Shown: piece by piece, positions 8,161 through 16,786 of the stretch
Numbering within the stretch: the stretch's first letter is position 1
How the letters are laid out: the number at the start of each line of letters is the position of its first letter
Assembly (NCBI GenBank): GCA_965276665.1
Contig: OZ255620.1
Location: forward strand, 372,001-436,000
Reading direction: 5' to 3'
Source: CAWGJC01 sp965276665
GTDB lineage: Bacteria > Pseudomonadota > Alphaproteobacteria > Acetobacterales > Acetobacteraceae
DNA length: 64,000 nucleotides
The notes under the pieces: model-generated
Databases searched by the model: none
What the model saw: the letters and a program-made list of their open reading frames with translations, nothing else
What the model was told of the DNA's origin: nothing
Position numbers and translations under genes: made by a program

Positions 8161-8288
8161 TAGAGCATTTTCACCTTCGGTGGAGTCGGCGCCGGCCCTC
8201 GCACCCACCCGGCCCCCATTGGTAGTATACTTTCGTTGGGAGGTCGGTGGGGGGCGAGGGCCGGCACCGACTTAACTGAAATGCTCTA
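8161..8288. repeat. MITE-like long inverted repeat
   Basis: A 128-bp element begins TAGAGCATTTTCA and ends with the reverse complement TGAAATGCTCTA. The arms pair for over 40 bases (AGTCGGCGCCGGCCCTCGC with GCGAGGGCCGGCACCGACT), with one indel of about 8 bases, around a central CATTGGTAGTATACTTTCGTTGG. The outermost bases on both sides are TA, consistent with TA target duplication as made by IS630/Tc1-type transposases. No coding capacity. It fills most of the 323-bp gap between the LysR gene and tRNA-Glu. Confidence 0.6.
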
Positions 8289-8316
8289 TTATGGTGAGCG
8301 TAAGCCGTATCAGGCG

Positions 8317-8392
8317 TGGCGTCCCGTACGGGATTCGAACCCGTGTTACCAACGTGAAAGGCTGGTGTCCTGGGCCTCTAGACGAACGGGAC
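8317..8392 (-). tRNA. tRNA-Glu (anticodon TTC)
   Basis: A 76-base tRNA with a 7-bp acceptor stem (GTCCCGT with ACGGGAC), discriminator G and an encoded CCA. The anticodon loop is CTTTCAC on a stem CCAGC/GTTGG containing one G-U pair. The T-loop GGTTCGAATCC is standard. Its layout matches bacterial tRNA-Glu. Confidence 0.95.
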
Positions 8393-8444
8393 GTGAGCCG
8401 GCGTCGGGGTAGCGAAGGCGGCCGGGCGGGTCAAGCCGAGCACT

Positions 8445-10226
8445 TTAGGCGGGTGCTGCGTCGGTCACGATGAAGCCGACGCTCGTGGTGCCGTTCCAGC
8501 TCTCAAGCCGGAGATGGCCCGCGATGTGGAGGGGAACGCCGGGTGCCGCGAGCGCGTCGGCGAGCGGGCCGGGGCGGGCGCGGGCGCGGAACAGCAAGGC
8601 CTTCAGACGCGGGCCGCCCCCCTCGCCTTCCAGCGCAAGACGGAGCGTCGAGGCCTCGCGGCCGATCCGACCGCTCCGGACGACGCGCGCGTTCGGCAGC
8701 ACGATGACGGGCTCGGAATTGCCATTTCCGAATGGCGCGAGCCGGCCGATCTGCGCGGCGAGATCGGCGGTCGCGCCCGGCACCGCCAAGGCCGCTTCCA
8801 CGGCGAGATCGGAGGCGGCGGGAAGCGAGGCCGCATGCGCCAGGCGCGCATCGAGAAACTCGTGAAACGCCTCCACCTTTGCCGGTTCGAGCGAGAAGCC
8901 AGCCGCCATCGGGTGGCCGCCGCCCGTCGTCAGCAATCCCGCCTGACGGGCCGCGATCACCGCGGCGCCGAGATCGATCCCCGGCACGGAGCGGCCGGAG
9001 CCGCGCATCAGCCCCTCCGCCACGCCGCCCACGCAGGACGGCCGGTTGAAACGCTCCTTGATGCGGCCGGCGACAATCCCGACAATGCCGGGATGCCAGC
9101 CGGCGCCGCTCACCATCAGCGCCGCATGCCCGCGATCCGCCTGTGCGGCCGCCGCTTGCATCGCCTCGTCGAGCACCGCCGCCTCGACCTGCTGACGCAG
9201 CCGGTTCGTCGCGTCCAGTTTTTCCGCGAGCATCAATGCGTCGGCGGGATCGTCGCAGAGCAGCAGGCGCAAGCCGAGATCGGATTCGCTGATCCGCCCC
9301 GCCGCGTTGATGCGCGGCCCGAGCCCGAAGCCGCAGGTCCCGGCATCCGGCACCTCCGCTGCGGCAGCGACCTGCAGCAGCGCCGCCAGGCCGGCCCGCT
9401 CGCGCCGGCGCATCACCCGGAGGCCCTGCGCCACCAGCGCCCGGTTCAAACCGGTCAGCGGCATCACGTCGCACACGGTCGCGAGGGCGACGAGATCGAG
9501 CAGACCGAGCAGATCCGGCGCCTCGCGCACGGCGAAGAAACCGCGGCGGCGCAAGGTCCGCAGCACCGCGACGGCGGCCATGAACGCGACCGCGGCGGCG
9601 CAGAGATGATGCAAGCCGGAACCGCAATCGAGCCGGTTCGGATTGACCGTCGCCACCACGGCGGGCGGCGGTCCCTCCGCCTTGTGGTGATCGAGCACGA
9701 CCACGTCGATGCCGGCCAATTCGGCGAACACCGCGGCCGCCGCGGTGCCGCAATCGACGCAGACGATCAGGCCAGCTCCGCGCGCGGCAAGCCCGCGCAG
9801 GGCCGGGACGTTCGGCCCATACCCTTCGGTCAGACGGTCCGGCACATGGGTCAGCACGACACAGCCGAGCCCGCGCAGCAGGCGCGTCATCAACGCGGCC
9901 GCACAGGCGCCGTCGACGTCGTAATCACCGAACACCGCGACGGTCTCGCCGTCTCGCACCGCACCGGCGATCCGTTCGGCGCAAACCTCCATGTCGACCA
10001 GCACCGACGGATCGGGCAGCAGCGCACGCAGGGTCGGCGTAAGAAAATCGGCGGCGGTCTCGAGGTCGAGTCCGCGCGCCGCAAGCAGCCGCCCGACGAT
10101 CTCCGGCACCCCCAGACGCTGTGCGATGCCGGCTGCGATCCGCTCCTCGCCCTGACGCCACACCCAGCGCCGTCCTGCCAGGCTGCACGCGACGCCGAGC
10201 GCTGGTTGGGGGGAAATGATGTTCAT
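8445..10226 (-). CDS. recJ: single-stranded-DNA-specific exonuclease RecJ
   Basis: RecJ degrades single-stranded DNA 5' to 3' in recombination and mismatch repair. The 593-residue protein has the DHH-family motifs: DYDVDGA at 101-107, VDCGTAA near 158, LDHHKAE at 178-184, and a downstream ILNAAGRI-type motif (GPRINAAGRI) near 306. A GGGHPMAAGFSL motif of the DHHA1 domain follows near residue 436. Length is typical. It stands between tRNA-Glu and a long inverted repeat and runs in the same direction as glpX and hom upstream. Confidence 0.95.
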   Translation of the reverse strand: MNIISPQPALGVACSLAGRRWVWRQGEERIAAGIAQRLGVPEIVGRLLAARGLDLETAADFLTPTLRALLPDPSVLVDMEVCAERIAGAVRDGETVAVFGDYDVDGACAAALMTRLLRGLGCVVLTHVPDRLTEGYGPNVPALRGLAARGAGLIVCVDCGTAAAAVFAELAGIDVVVLDHHKAEGPPPAVVATVNPNRLDCGSGLHHLCAAAVAFMAAVAVLRTLRRRGFFAVREAPDLLGLLDLVALATVCDVMPLTGLNRALVAQGLRVMRRRERAGLAALLQVAAAAEVPDAGTCGFGLGPRINAAGRISESDLGLRLLLCDDPADALMLAEKLDATNRLRQQVEAAVLDEAMQAAAAQADRGHAALMVSGAGWHPGIVGIVAGRIKERFNRPSCVGGVAEGLMRGSGRSVPGIDLGAAVIAARQAGLLTTGGGHPMAAGFSLEPAKVEAFHEFLDARLAHAASLPAASDLAVEAALAVPGATADLAAQIGRLAPFGNGNSEPVIVLPNARVVRSGRIGREASTLRLALEGEGGGPRLKALLFRARARPGPLADALAAPGVPLHIAGHLRLESWNGTTSVGFIVTDAAPA

Positions 10227-10240
10227 CGGGGGCCGGGAAG

Positions 10241-10436
10241 AAGGCCAGGGGCGCTGCCCCTGGACCCCGCTGGGGCCGAAGGGCCCCAGACCCCGGGGTG
10301 GCGCGAAGCGCAGTCACCCGCCAGAGCACCATCGGTGGCACCACGATCCCCACCTGACGCCGCAACTGCGCAACGCGCCAGCAGGGTTCCAAAGGCTACG
10401 CCCTTGGCGGGATCCAGGGGCAGCGTCCCTGGCCTG
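10241..10436. repeat. GC-rich composite inverted repeat, copy A
   Basis: Outer arms AAGGCCAGGGGCGCTGCCCC and CCAGGGGCAGCGTCCCTGGC are reverse complements apart from one base. The inner modules differ on the two sides: a TGGGGCC-type hairpin on the left and an AAGGC-TACGCCCTTGG-type on the right. A GGCGCGAAGCGC piece of the core palindrome lies between. It fills the gap between glpX and recJ. Confidence 0.8.
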
Positions 10437-10449
10437 CTCCCCACGGAAA

Positions 10450-11439
10450 TCAAGTCGGCGACCAGGTCTTCGTCGCGAAATTATGCCGTGCCTCAATGGT
10501 CCGCACGGTGCCGGACTTGCTGCGCATCACCATCGAATGCGTGATGGCGCCATGGGCGAAGCGGCGAACCCCGCGCAGCATCGTGCCTGAGGTGACGCCG
10601 GTCGCGGCGAACATCACGTCGCCTTTCGCCATGTCGGTGATCGCATATTTCCGCTTCGGATCGATGACGCCCATCTCGCGCGCGCGCACCACCTGCGCCT
10701 CGTCCTCGTAGAGCAGCCTTCCCTGCATCTGGCCGCCGATGCAGCGGAGCGCGGCGGCGGCCAGCACGCCTTCCGGCGCGCCGCCCGACCCCACGAACAG
10801 GTCGACGCCGCTCTCCGGCTGCGCGGTCGCGATCACGCCGGCGACGTCGCCATCGGCGAGCAGCATCGTGCGCGCGCCCGCTTCGCGGCATTTCGCGAGC
10901 AGCTCGGCATGGCGGTCGCGTTCCAGCATGCAGACCACGAGATCGCCGATCTCGCATTTCTTGGCGCTGGCAAGATTGCGGAGATTCTCCGCGATCGGCG
11001 CGTCGAGATCGACCACGCCCTCGGGCAGCCCGCCGCCAACGGCGATCTTGTCCATGTAGATATCGGGGGCGTGCAGAAAATTCCCCTGCTGCGCGAGTGC
11101 GACCACGGCGAGCGCGTTCGGGCCGCCTTTCGCCGTCGTGGTGGTGCCTTCGAGCGGATCGACGGCGATGTCCATGTCGGGGCCGCCGCTGCCGACGCGT
11201 TCGCCGATATAGAGCATCGGCGCCTCGTCCATCTCGCCCTCGCCGATCACCACGGTGCCGCTGATCGCCACCTGGTCGAAGGCGCGGCGCATGGCTTCCA
11301 CCGCCGCGCCGTCGGCCTCGTTCTTCTGCCCGCGCCCCATCCAGCGGGAAGCGGCGAGCGCGGCCGCCTCGGTGACCCGCACGAGTTCGAGGGCAAGATT
11401 GCGATCGCTTGTGTGGACCGGCGGGGTCTCGGCGTTCAT
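10450..11439 (-). CDS. glpX: fructose-1,6-bisphosphatase class II
   Basis: Hydrolyses fructose 1,6-bisphosphate to fructose 6-phosphate in gluconeogenesis; some alphaproteobacterial members also act on sedoheptulose bisphosphate. The 329-residue protein has the metal and phosphate motifs of the Li+-sensitive phosphatase fold: GEGEMDEAPMLYIGE at 66-80 and DPLEGTT at 94-100, with VGSGGAPEGVLAAA further on. The ATG start has AGGAG upstream. It follows hom by 26 bp in the same direction, and the same hom-glpX-recJ order is common in Rhodospirillales. Confidence 0.95.
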   Translation of the reverse strand: MNAETPPVHTSDRNLALELVRVTEAAALAASRWMGRGQKNEADGAAVEAMRRAFDQVAISGTVVIGEGEMDEAPMLYIGERVGSGGPDMDIAVDPLEGTTTTAKGGPNALAVVALAQQGNFLHAPDIYMDKIAVGGGLPEGVVDLDAPIAENLRNLASAKKCEIGDLVVCMLERDRHAELLAKCREAGARTMLLADGDVAGVIATAQPESGVDLFVGSGGAPEGVLAAAALRCIGGQMQGRLLYEDEAQVVRAREMGVIDPKRKYAITDMAKGDVMFAATGVTSGTMLRGVRRFAHGAITHSMVMRSKSGTVRTIEARHNFATKTWSPT

Positions 11440-11465
11440 CGGCAGTTCTCCTGACGGGCGTCTTA

Positions 11466-12839
11466 TTATGCCGGTTCGATTCGGATCATCGCCGGCGCCT
11501 CGGTGACGGTGTCGAGCCCGGCGATCTCGTCGAGCGCTCCGCGCATCGAGGCCTCGTCGGTCTCGTGCGTGACGAGCACGACCGGCACCGTCTCGTCGGG
11601 CGCGCGGCCGCGCTGGATCATGCTTTCGAGCGAGACGCCGTGATCGCGCAGGATGGCGGTGACGTCGGCGATCACGCCGGGCCGGTCCACCACCATCAGG
11701 CGCAGGTAATAGGCGCCGACATGCATCTCCATCGGCGCTTCCGGCATCGGCACCAGGCCGGTGGAGGCGACGCCCCAGGCGGGGATGAAGCGGCCGCGAG
11801 CGATGTCGATGAGGTCGGCGACCACCGCCGAGGCGGTCGGCCCGGCGCCGGCGCCGCGCCCTTCCAGCATCAGCCGGCCGACGAAATCGCCCTCCGCGAA
11901 CACCGCGTTGAACACGCCGTCGACGCGCGCGATCGGCGCGCCGCACGGCACCATGCAGGGATGCACCCGCGCCTCGATAGCGCTGCCGGTGCGGCGCGCG
12001 AGCCCGAGCAGCTTGATCCTGTAGCCGAGCTCGGCCGCGAAGGCGATGTCGAGCGCGGTGATCCCGCGAATGCCCTCGACATAGACCGCATCGAACGTGA
12101 CGGGACCGCCAAAGGCGAGCGCGGCCAGGATGGCGAGCTTGTGCGCGGCGTCGATGCCGTCGATGTCGAAGGAGGGATCGGCTTCGGCATAGCCCAGCCG
12201 CTGCGCCTCGGCGAGCACGTCGATGAAATCCCGCCCGTGCTCCTGCATCACCGTCAGAATGTAGTTGCAAGTGCCGTTGAGAATGCCGGCGATGCGGGTG
12301 ATACGATTGGCGGCGAGCCCTTCCCGCAACGCCTTGATCACCGGGATGCCGCCGGCGACGGCGGCCTCGAAGCCGAGCGAGACGCCGGCCCGCTCCGCGG
12401 CGGCGGCGAGCGGCGCGCCGTGCACCGCGAGCAGCGCCTTGTTGGCGGTGACGAGCGGCTTGCCGGCCGCGAGCGCCGCCTCGGCGAGGGCCCGCGCCGG
12501 GCCCTCCGCCCCGCCGATCAGCTCCACCACCACGCCGAGCGCGGGATCGGCGGCGAGCGCCACCGGATCGTCGTGCCAGGCGATGCCGTCGAGCGTCAGG
12601 CCGCGGTCGCGCGTGCGGTCCCGGGCGGAGACGGCGGTGACGATGATCGGGCGGCCGGCGCGCGCGGCGATCAGCACCGCGTTCTCCTGCAGCAGGCGCA
12701 CGACGCCCGCGCCGACCGTGCCGAGCCCGGCGATGCCGATGGCGAGCGGCGCGCCGTCGGCCGCGCTTCGCGATCGGTGCGGACCCTGGCCGGGGGTTTC
12801 CGGATTGGTCGGACGCGGCACGTTCAGGATCTCGGACAT
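11466..12839 (-). CDS. hom: homoserine dehydrogenase
   Basis: Reduces aspartate semialdehyde to homoserine for threonine, isoleucine and methionine synthesis. The 457-residue protein has the NAD(P)-binding GIAGLGTVGAG motif at 36-46, the conserved TANKALLA and LNGTCNYIL motifs in the middle, the catalytic-domain motif EAQRLGYAEADP, and a C-terminal ACT domain (MVVDRPGVIADVTAIL) for allosteric control, probably by threonine. The start MSEILN is preferred; a TTG nine codons upstream is possible. Next to glpX. Confidence 0.95.
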   Translation of the reverse strand: MSEILNVPRPTNPETPGQGPHRSRSAADGAPLAIGIAGLGTVGAGVVRLLQENAVLIAARAGRPIIVTAVSARDRTRDRGLTLDGIAWHDDPVALAADPALGVVVELIGGAEGPARALAEAALAAGKPLVTANKALLAVHGAPLAAAAERAGVSLGFEAAVAGGIPVIKALREGLAANRITRIAGILNGTCNYILTVMQEHGRDFIDVLAEAQRLGYAEADPSFDIDGIDAAHKLAILAALAFGGPVTFDAVYVEGIRGITALDIAFAAELGYRIKLLGLARRTGSAIEARVHPCMVPCGAPIARVDGVFNAVFAEGDFVGRLMLEGRGAGAGPTASAVVADLIDIARGRFIPAWGVASTGLVPMPEAPMEMHVGAYYLRLMVVDRPGVIADVTAILRDHGVSLESMIQRGRAPDETVPVVLVTHETDEASMRGALDEIAGLDTVTEAPAMIRIEPA

Positions 12840-12862
12840 CGCGCTCAGCTCTTCCCGGGCGT

Positions 12863-13945
12863 TCAATCTACCAGACGCAGATACGCGCCGCGACCGGCGG
12901 CTTCGGCGCCGAGGCGGATTGCCGATTGCGGCAGCCCGTTGGCGCTCAGCGCCGCGGCGATCGCCTGCGCGCGCTCGAGCCCGAGATCGAGCGCCGCGCT
13001 CTGCATATCGGCATCGCTCGAGGCCGCCTCGCCGCGCCCGACGACGCTGACCGCGCGCCGGCCTCGACCGGCGGTAAAGGCGCGCAATCCCGGCAAGGCT
13101 CCGGGCGGCAGGATGGCGGAGCCGGGCGCGAAGGTGACGGCGAGGACGCCCGGGCCGGTGGGCAGTGGCGGTGCGGTTGGCGGCGGCGGGCGGATGGTGG
13201 TGGCGGGAGGTGGGAGCACCGGCACCGCGATGCCGGGGAATTCCGGCGCGACCGGCGGCTGGCCGGGCAGTGGCGGCAACGGCCCGGCAACCGGGACCGG
13301 CTGCGGGCCGGCTTGGCCTGCGGGCGATGGGCCGTCTGCGGCCAGGAGGCCGGCGGGCGGCGGGGGCGCCGGCGCCCCAGGCTGCGGCGGTGCAGGCGCC
13401 GGCGGCGGTGCGGATGCCGCGTCGAGAGAGGCCGTGATTCCCGATGCCGGTTGATCGCCTGGCTTGGCGGCCTGAGCTTGCATGCCCGCAGGCGTGCTCG
13501 GCGCCCCCGGCGTGCCCGTGGCAGCGCCGGTTGCCCCAGGCGTCGGACCGCCTCCAAGCGTCGCGCCGCCAGGGCCCGTGCTCTCAGGCGCCGCGCCGGG
13601 GCTCGCCTGTGTCGCGGCGACCGGCGCGATCGGCACCAGCGCCGCCTGCTGCTCGGCCAGGGTGCGGTCGGCGGAAAGCGCGTTGGCGATATCCTGCCGG
13701 GTCGCCGGGTTGGTCGGCGTCGGGCGTTTCGGGATCTGGCCGAGATTGCCGAACGGATCCTCGGCGCCCGGCGGCGGCGGCCGCTGATCGGCGATCACCC
13801 CGCCTTCCAGCCCATGCCACCAATCCACCGGCGAACCGATATCGGGCGAGCCGCACCCCGCAAGCCCGAGCGGCAAGGCCAGGACGGCCAGCCGCGCTCC
13901 CCACCCCCGCTTCCGTTCCGCTTGCGCGGCGGCCTCAACCACCAT
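12863..13945 (-). CDS. Pro/Ala-rich lipoprotein with OmpA-like C-terminus
   Basis: A 360-residue envelope protein. A signal peptide with lipobox LGLAGC places the acylated Cys at residue 31. A Pro/Ala/Gly-rich linker of about 200 residues (90-280) follows, then a C-terminal domain of about 90 residues that looks OmpA-like: VTFAPGSAILPPGALPGLRA, and a helix with LGLERAQAIAAALSANGLP. It lacks some usual OmpA peptidoglycan-binding residues, so peptidoglycan contact is only likely. Its stop lies just upstream of hom. Confidence 0.6.
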   Translation of the reverse strand: MVVEAAAQAERKRGWGARLAVLALPLGLAGCGSPDIGSPVDWWHGLEGGVIADQRPPPPGAEDPFGNLGQIPKRPTPTNPATRQDIANALSADRTLAEQQAALVPIAPVAATQASPGAAPESTGPGGATLGGGPTPGATGAATGTPGAPSTPAGMQAQAAKPGDQPASGITASLDAASAPPPAPAPPQPGAPAPPPPAGLLAADGPSPAGQAGPQPVPVAGPLPPLPGQPPVAPEFPGIAVPVLPPPATTIRPPPPTAPPLPTGPGVLAVTFAPGSAILPPGALPGLRAFTAGRGRRAVSVVGRGEAASSDADMQSAALDLGLERAQAIAAALSANGLPQSAIRLGAEAAGRGAYLRLVD

Positions 13946-14042
13946 ACCTCAACATCTCTCCGTGCCGCGGTCCCGCAAGGGTTTAGCGCGCCGGGCGGCA
14001 AGAGGACAGTAAGCCCGGATCGTGCCGGGCCGGAGGAAGCGG

Positions 14043-15851
14043 ATGAGCGAGGCCCCGAAATCGTCGGGCGGCGCCCCGGATGGGCAAGGCTTCCGGCTTC
14101 CGGACCCGGCGATGCTCGGCCGCGGCATGGCCGATGTCGCGGAACGCTCGCAGCGCATCGTCGGCGACTGGCTGAAGCGCCAGGCCCAGGAGGGCGCCAA
14201 CCCGGATCCGCTCAACATCGGCAGCGCCTTCATGGAGATGACGGCGCGGCTGATGGCCAATCCGGCGCGGCTGATGCAGGCGCAGATGGGTTTCTGGCAG
14301 GACTACATGATGCTCTGGCAGAGCACCGCGCGCCGCATGATGGGAATCGAGTCGGCGCCGGTGATCGAGGGCGATCCGAAGGACCGCCGGTTCAAGGACA
14401 CCGCCTGGAAGGAGAACGAGGTCTTCGACTTCATCAAGCAGTCCTACCTGCTCTCGGCGCGCTACGTGCAGGACGTCGTGACGCATGTGGACGGGCTCGA
14501 TCCCAAGACCGCGCAGAAGGTCGATTTCTATTCGCGCCAGTTCGTCGATGCGATGAGCCCGAGCAACTTCCTGCTCACCAATCCGGAAGTGCTGCGGCGG
14601 ACGGCCGAGACCGGCGGCGAGAATCTGGTGAAGGGCCTGCACAATCTGCTCGCCGACCTCGAGCGCGGACGCGGCAAGCTCACCATCCGGATGACCGATC
14701 TCGACGCGTTCAAGCTCGGCGAGAACATCGCGGTCACGCCGGGCAAGGTCGTCTATCAGAACGATCTGATGCAGCTCATCCAGTATGCGCCGAGCACGGA
14801 GACGGTGCTGAAGCGCCCGCTGCTGATCGTGCCGCCTTGGATCAACAAATTCTACATCCTCGACCTGCGACCGAAGAACAGCTTCGTCCGCTGGGCGGTG
14901 GCGCAGGGCCACAGCGTGTTCATCGTGAGCTGGGTCAATCCCGATGCGCACCTCTCCGACAAGGGGTTCGAGGATTACATGCACGAGGGCATTCTCGACG
15001 CGCTCTCCGCGATCGAGCAGGCGACCGGCGAGCGCGAGGTGAACGCCATCGGCTATTGCCTCGGCGGCACGCTGCTCGCGAGCACGCTCGCCTGGATGGC
15101 GGCGAAAAAAGATGACCGTATCCGTTCCGCGACCTTCTTCGTGACGCTCACCGATTTCGAGGAAGCGGGCGAGCTCGGCGTGTTCATCGACGAGGAGCAG
15201 CTGCGCGCGCTCGAGGAGAAGATGAACCGGCGCGGCTATCTAGAGGGCAGCGAGATGGCGACGACCTTCAACATGCTGCGCGCCAACGACCTGATCTGGT
15301 CCTTCGTGGTCAACAACTACCTGCTCGGCAACGAGCCGTTCCAGTTCGACCTGCTCTACTGGAATTCCGATTCGACACGCATGCCGGCGCGCATGCACAG
15401 CTTCTACCTGCGCAACATGTATCAGGAGAACCGGCTCGCGCAGCCGGGCGGCATCACGCTCGATGGCGTCGCGATCGATCTCGGCCGGGTGACGGCGCCG
15501 AGCTATTTCGTCTCCACCCGCGAGGACCATATCGCGCCGTGGAAATCGACCTATCGCGGCACCCAGCTGCTGGGCGGCCCGACGCGCTTCGTGCTGGCCG
15601 GGTCGGGCCATATCGCCGGCATCGTCAATCCGCCGGAAGGCGGGAAATACGGCCACTGGATCAATCCGGACCTGCCGCCCGGCCCGGAAGCCTGGCTCGC
15701 CGGAGCCACCGAGATGGCCGGTTCCTGGTGGTCCGACTGGCATCACTGGATCACGGCGCTTGACCGTCGGCAGGTGGCAGCCCGCGTGCCGGTCGGGGAC
15801 GAGCCGGCCCCCGGCAGCTACGTCGCGGTCCGCAATCTGGTGGAGAGCTAG
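14043..15851 (+). CDS. phaC: class I poly(R)-hydroxyalkanoate synthase
   Basis: Polymerises (R)-3-hydroxyacyl-CoA to PHA granules. The 602-residue protein has the lipase-like box GYCLGGT with catalytic Cys339, Asp495 in REDHIAPW and His523 in GSGHIAG, matching the Cys-Asp-His triad of class I synthases. Length is typical of class I enzymes, which act alone without PhaE or PhaR. GGAGGAAG precedes the ATG. No phaA, phaB or phasin lies beside it, so those genes are elsewhere. Confidence 0.97.
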   Translation: MSEAPKSSGGAPDGQGFRLPDPAMLGRGMADVAERSQRIVGDWLKRQAQEGANPDPLNIGSAFMEMTARLMANPARLMQAQMGFWQDYMMLWQSTARRMMGIESAPVIEGDPKDRRFKDTAWKENEVFDFIKQSYLLSARYVQDVVTHVDGLDPKTAQKVDFYSRQFVDAMSPSNFLLTNPEVLRRTAETGGENLVKGLHNLLADLERGRGKLTIRMTDLDAFKLGENIAVTPGKVVYQNDLMQLIQYAPSTETVLKRPLLIVPPWINKFYILDLRPKNSFVRWAVAQGHSVFIVSWVNPDAHLSDKGFEDYMHEGILDALSAIEQATGEREVNAIGYCLGGTLLASTLAWMAAKKDDRIRSATFFVTLTDFEEAGELGVFIDEEQLRALEEKMNRRGYLEGSEMATTFNMLRANDLIWSFVVNNYLLGNEPFQFDLLYWNSDSTRMPARMHSFYLRNMYQENRLAQPGGITLDGVAIDLGRVTAPSYFVSTREDHIAPWKSTYRGTQLLGGPTRFVLAGSGHIAGIVNPPEGGKYGHWINPDLPPGPEAWLAGATEMAGSWWSDWHHWITALDRRQVAARVPVGDEPAPGSYVAVRNLVES

Positions 15852-15896
15852 AGGAAGGCCGCTCGGACGGCCGGCTTCGTCGGGTTTCGAAAAGCG

Positions 15897-16358
15897 CTAA
15901 CCGTCGGCGAGAGGCAGCCAGGGAATGCGAAGAGCGTCGATGCCTTCGTCGCGCAGCGACTCGGCCTGCTCCTTCGTCGCATCGCCGTAGATGGCGCGCG
16001 GACCGGTCTCGGCGTGATGGATGCGCCGGGCCTCGTCGGCAAAACGGTCGCCGACATAATCGCCATGCTTCTCGACCTCGGCGCGCAGCCTTTGCAGCAG
16101 CGCGCGGGCCCTTGCGGGAATCGGCGGCGACAGGGCGGCAGGCGGTCCCGCTTCGACTGGCTCGGCCGGGGCTGCCGGCGCGATCTGGTTGCCTTTGCGG
16201 GGCACGGAGGGCGCCATCAATGCCCGCCTCACGTCGGTGGCGCCGCAGTCCGGGCATTCGAGCAGCCCGTGCTCGGCCTGCAGGTCGAAGGCCGCGCTAT
16301 CCTTGAACCAGCCGTCGAACGCATGGTCCCGAGAACAGCGCAACTGGTAGTGGATCAT
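15897..16358 (-). CDS. DUF1178 family protein
   Basis: A 153-residue protein of the DUF1178 family. It begins MIHYQLRCSRDHAFDGWF and carries a CPDCG knuckle near residue 35, as a small zinc-ribbon domain would. A proline-rich linker (60-85) leads to a helical C-terminal half with the motif GDYVGDRFADEARRIHH, which is conserved in the family. Function unknown. In related genomes the gene is beside grxC and comF, as here, although the carbon-nitrogen hydrolase gene usually found between them is missing. Confidence 0.85.
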   Translation of the reverse strand: MIHYQLRCSRDHAFDGWFKDSAAFDLQAEHGLLECPDCGATDVRRALMAPSVPRKGNQIAPAAPAEPVEAGPPAALSPPIPARARALLQRLRAEVEKHGDYVGDRFADEARRIHHAETGPRAIYGDATKEQAESLRDEGIDALRIPWLPLADG

Positions 16359-16457
16359 GTCCCGTCCGTTCGAACCGCGCGGATCATAGGCGCCGTGCCG
16401 CGCGCGCCCAAGCGCGAGACTGCCGCGAAACCGTCACGAACCGGTAAAGCCGGCCGT

Positions 16458-16721
16458 TCAAGCCGGCGAGGCGAGCAGCGGATCGAGCATGCCCTGCCGT
16501 TCGAGGGCCACGAGATCGTCCGAGCCGCCGACATGCCGGCCGTCGATGAAGATCTGCGGCACCGAGGTGCTGCCGCCCGAGCGGCGGATCGAGTCCTGGC
16601 GTTCCGCGGTCCCATGCGGCGCGTTGATCTCCCGCACCGGGACCCCCTTCTTCTCGAACAGGCTGAGCGCGCGGCTGCAATAGGGGCACCAGGGCTGCGT
16701 GTAGATTTCGATCTCGGGCAT
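16458..16721 (-). CDS. grxC: glutaredoxin 3
   Basis: A small thiol-disulfide oxidoreductase using glutathione. The 86-residue protein has the active site CPYC (Cys12, Cys15) and the TSVPQIFIDGRHVGGSDDL block that holds the cis-proline and glutathione-binding Gly residues. GAGGAG lies before the start MPEIEIYTQ. It is flanked by comF and DUF1178 in the same direction. Confidence 0.95.
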   Translation of the reverse strand: MPEIEIYTQPWCPYCSRALSLFEKKGVPVREINAPHGTAERQDSIRRSGGSTSVPQIFIDGRHVGGSDDLVALERQGMLDPLLASPA

Positions 16722-16786
16722 GCTGCACTCCTCGGCGCCGCAATCTGGCATCCCGGACGGCCGGCACAAGAGGCGGCGCGGTTTTC

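Noticed and set aside
8291..8473. Short plus-strand open frame across tRNA-Glu
   Set aside because: It covers a complete tRNA on the other strand and continues into the recJ end; there is no ribosome site.
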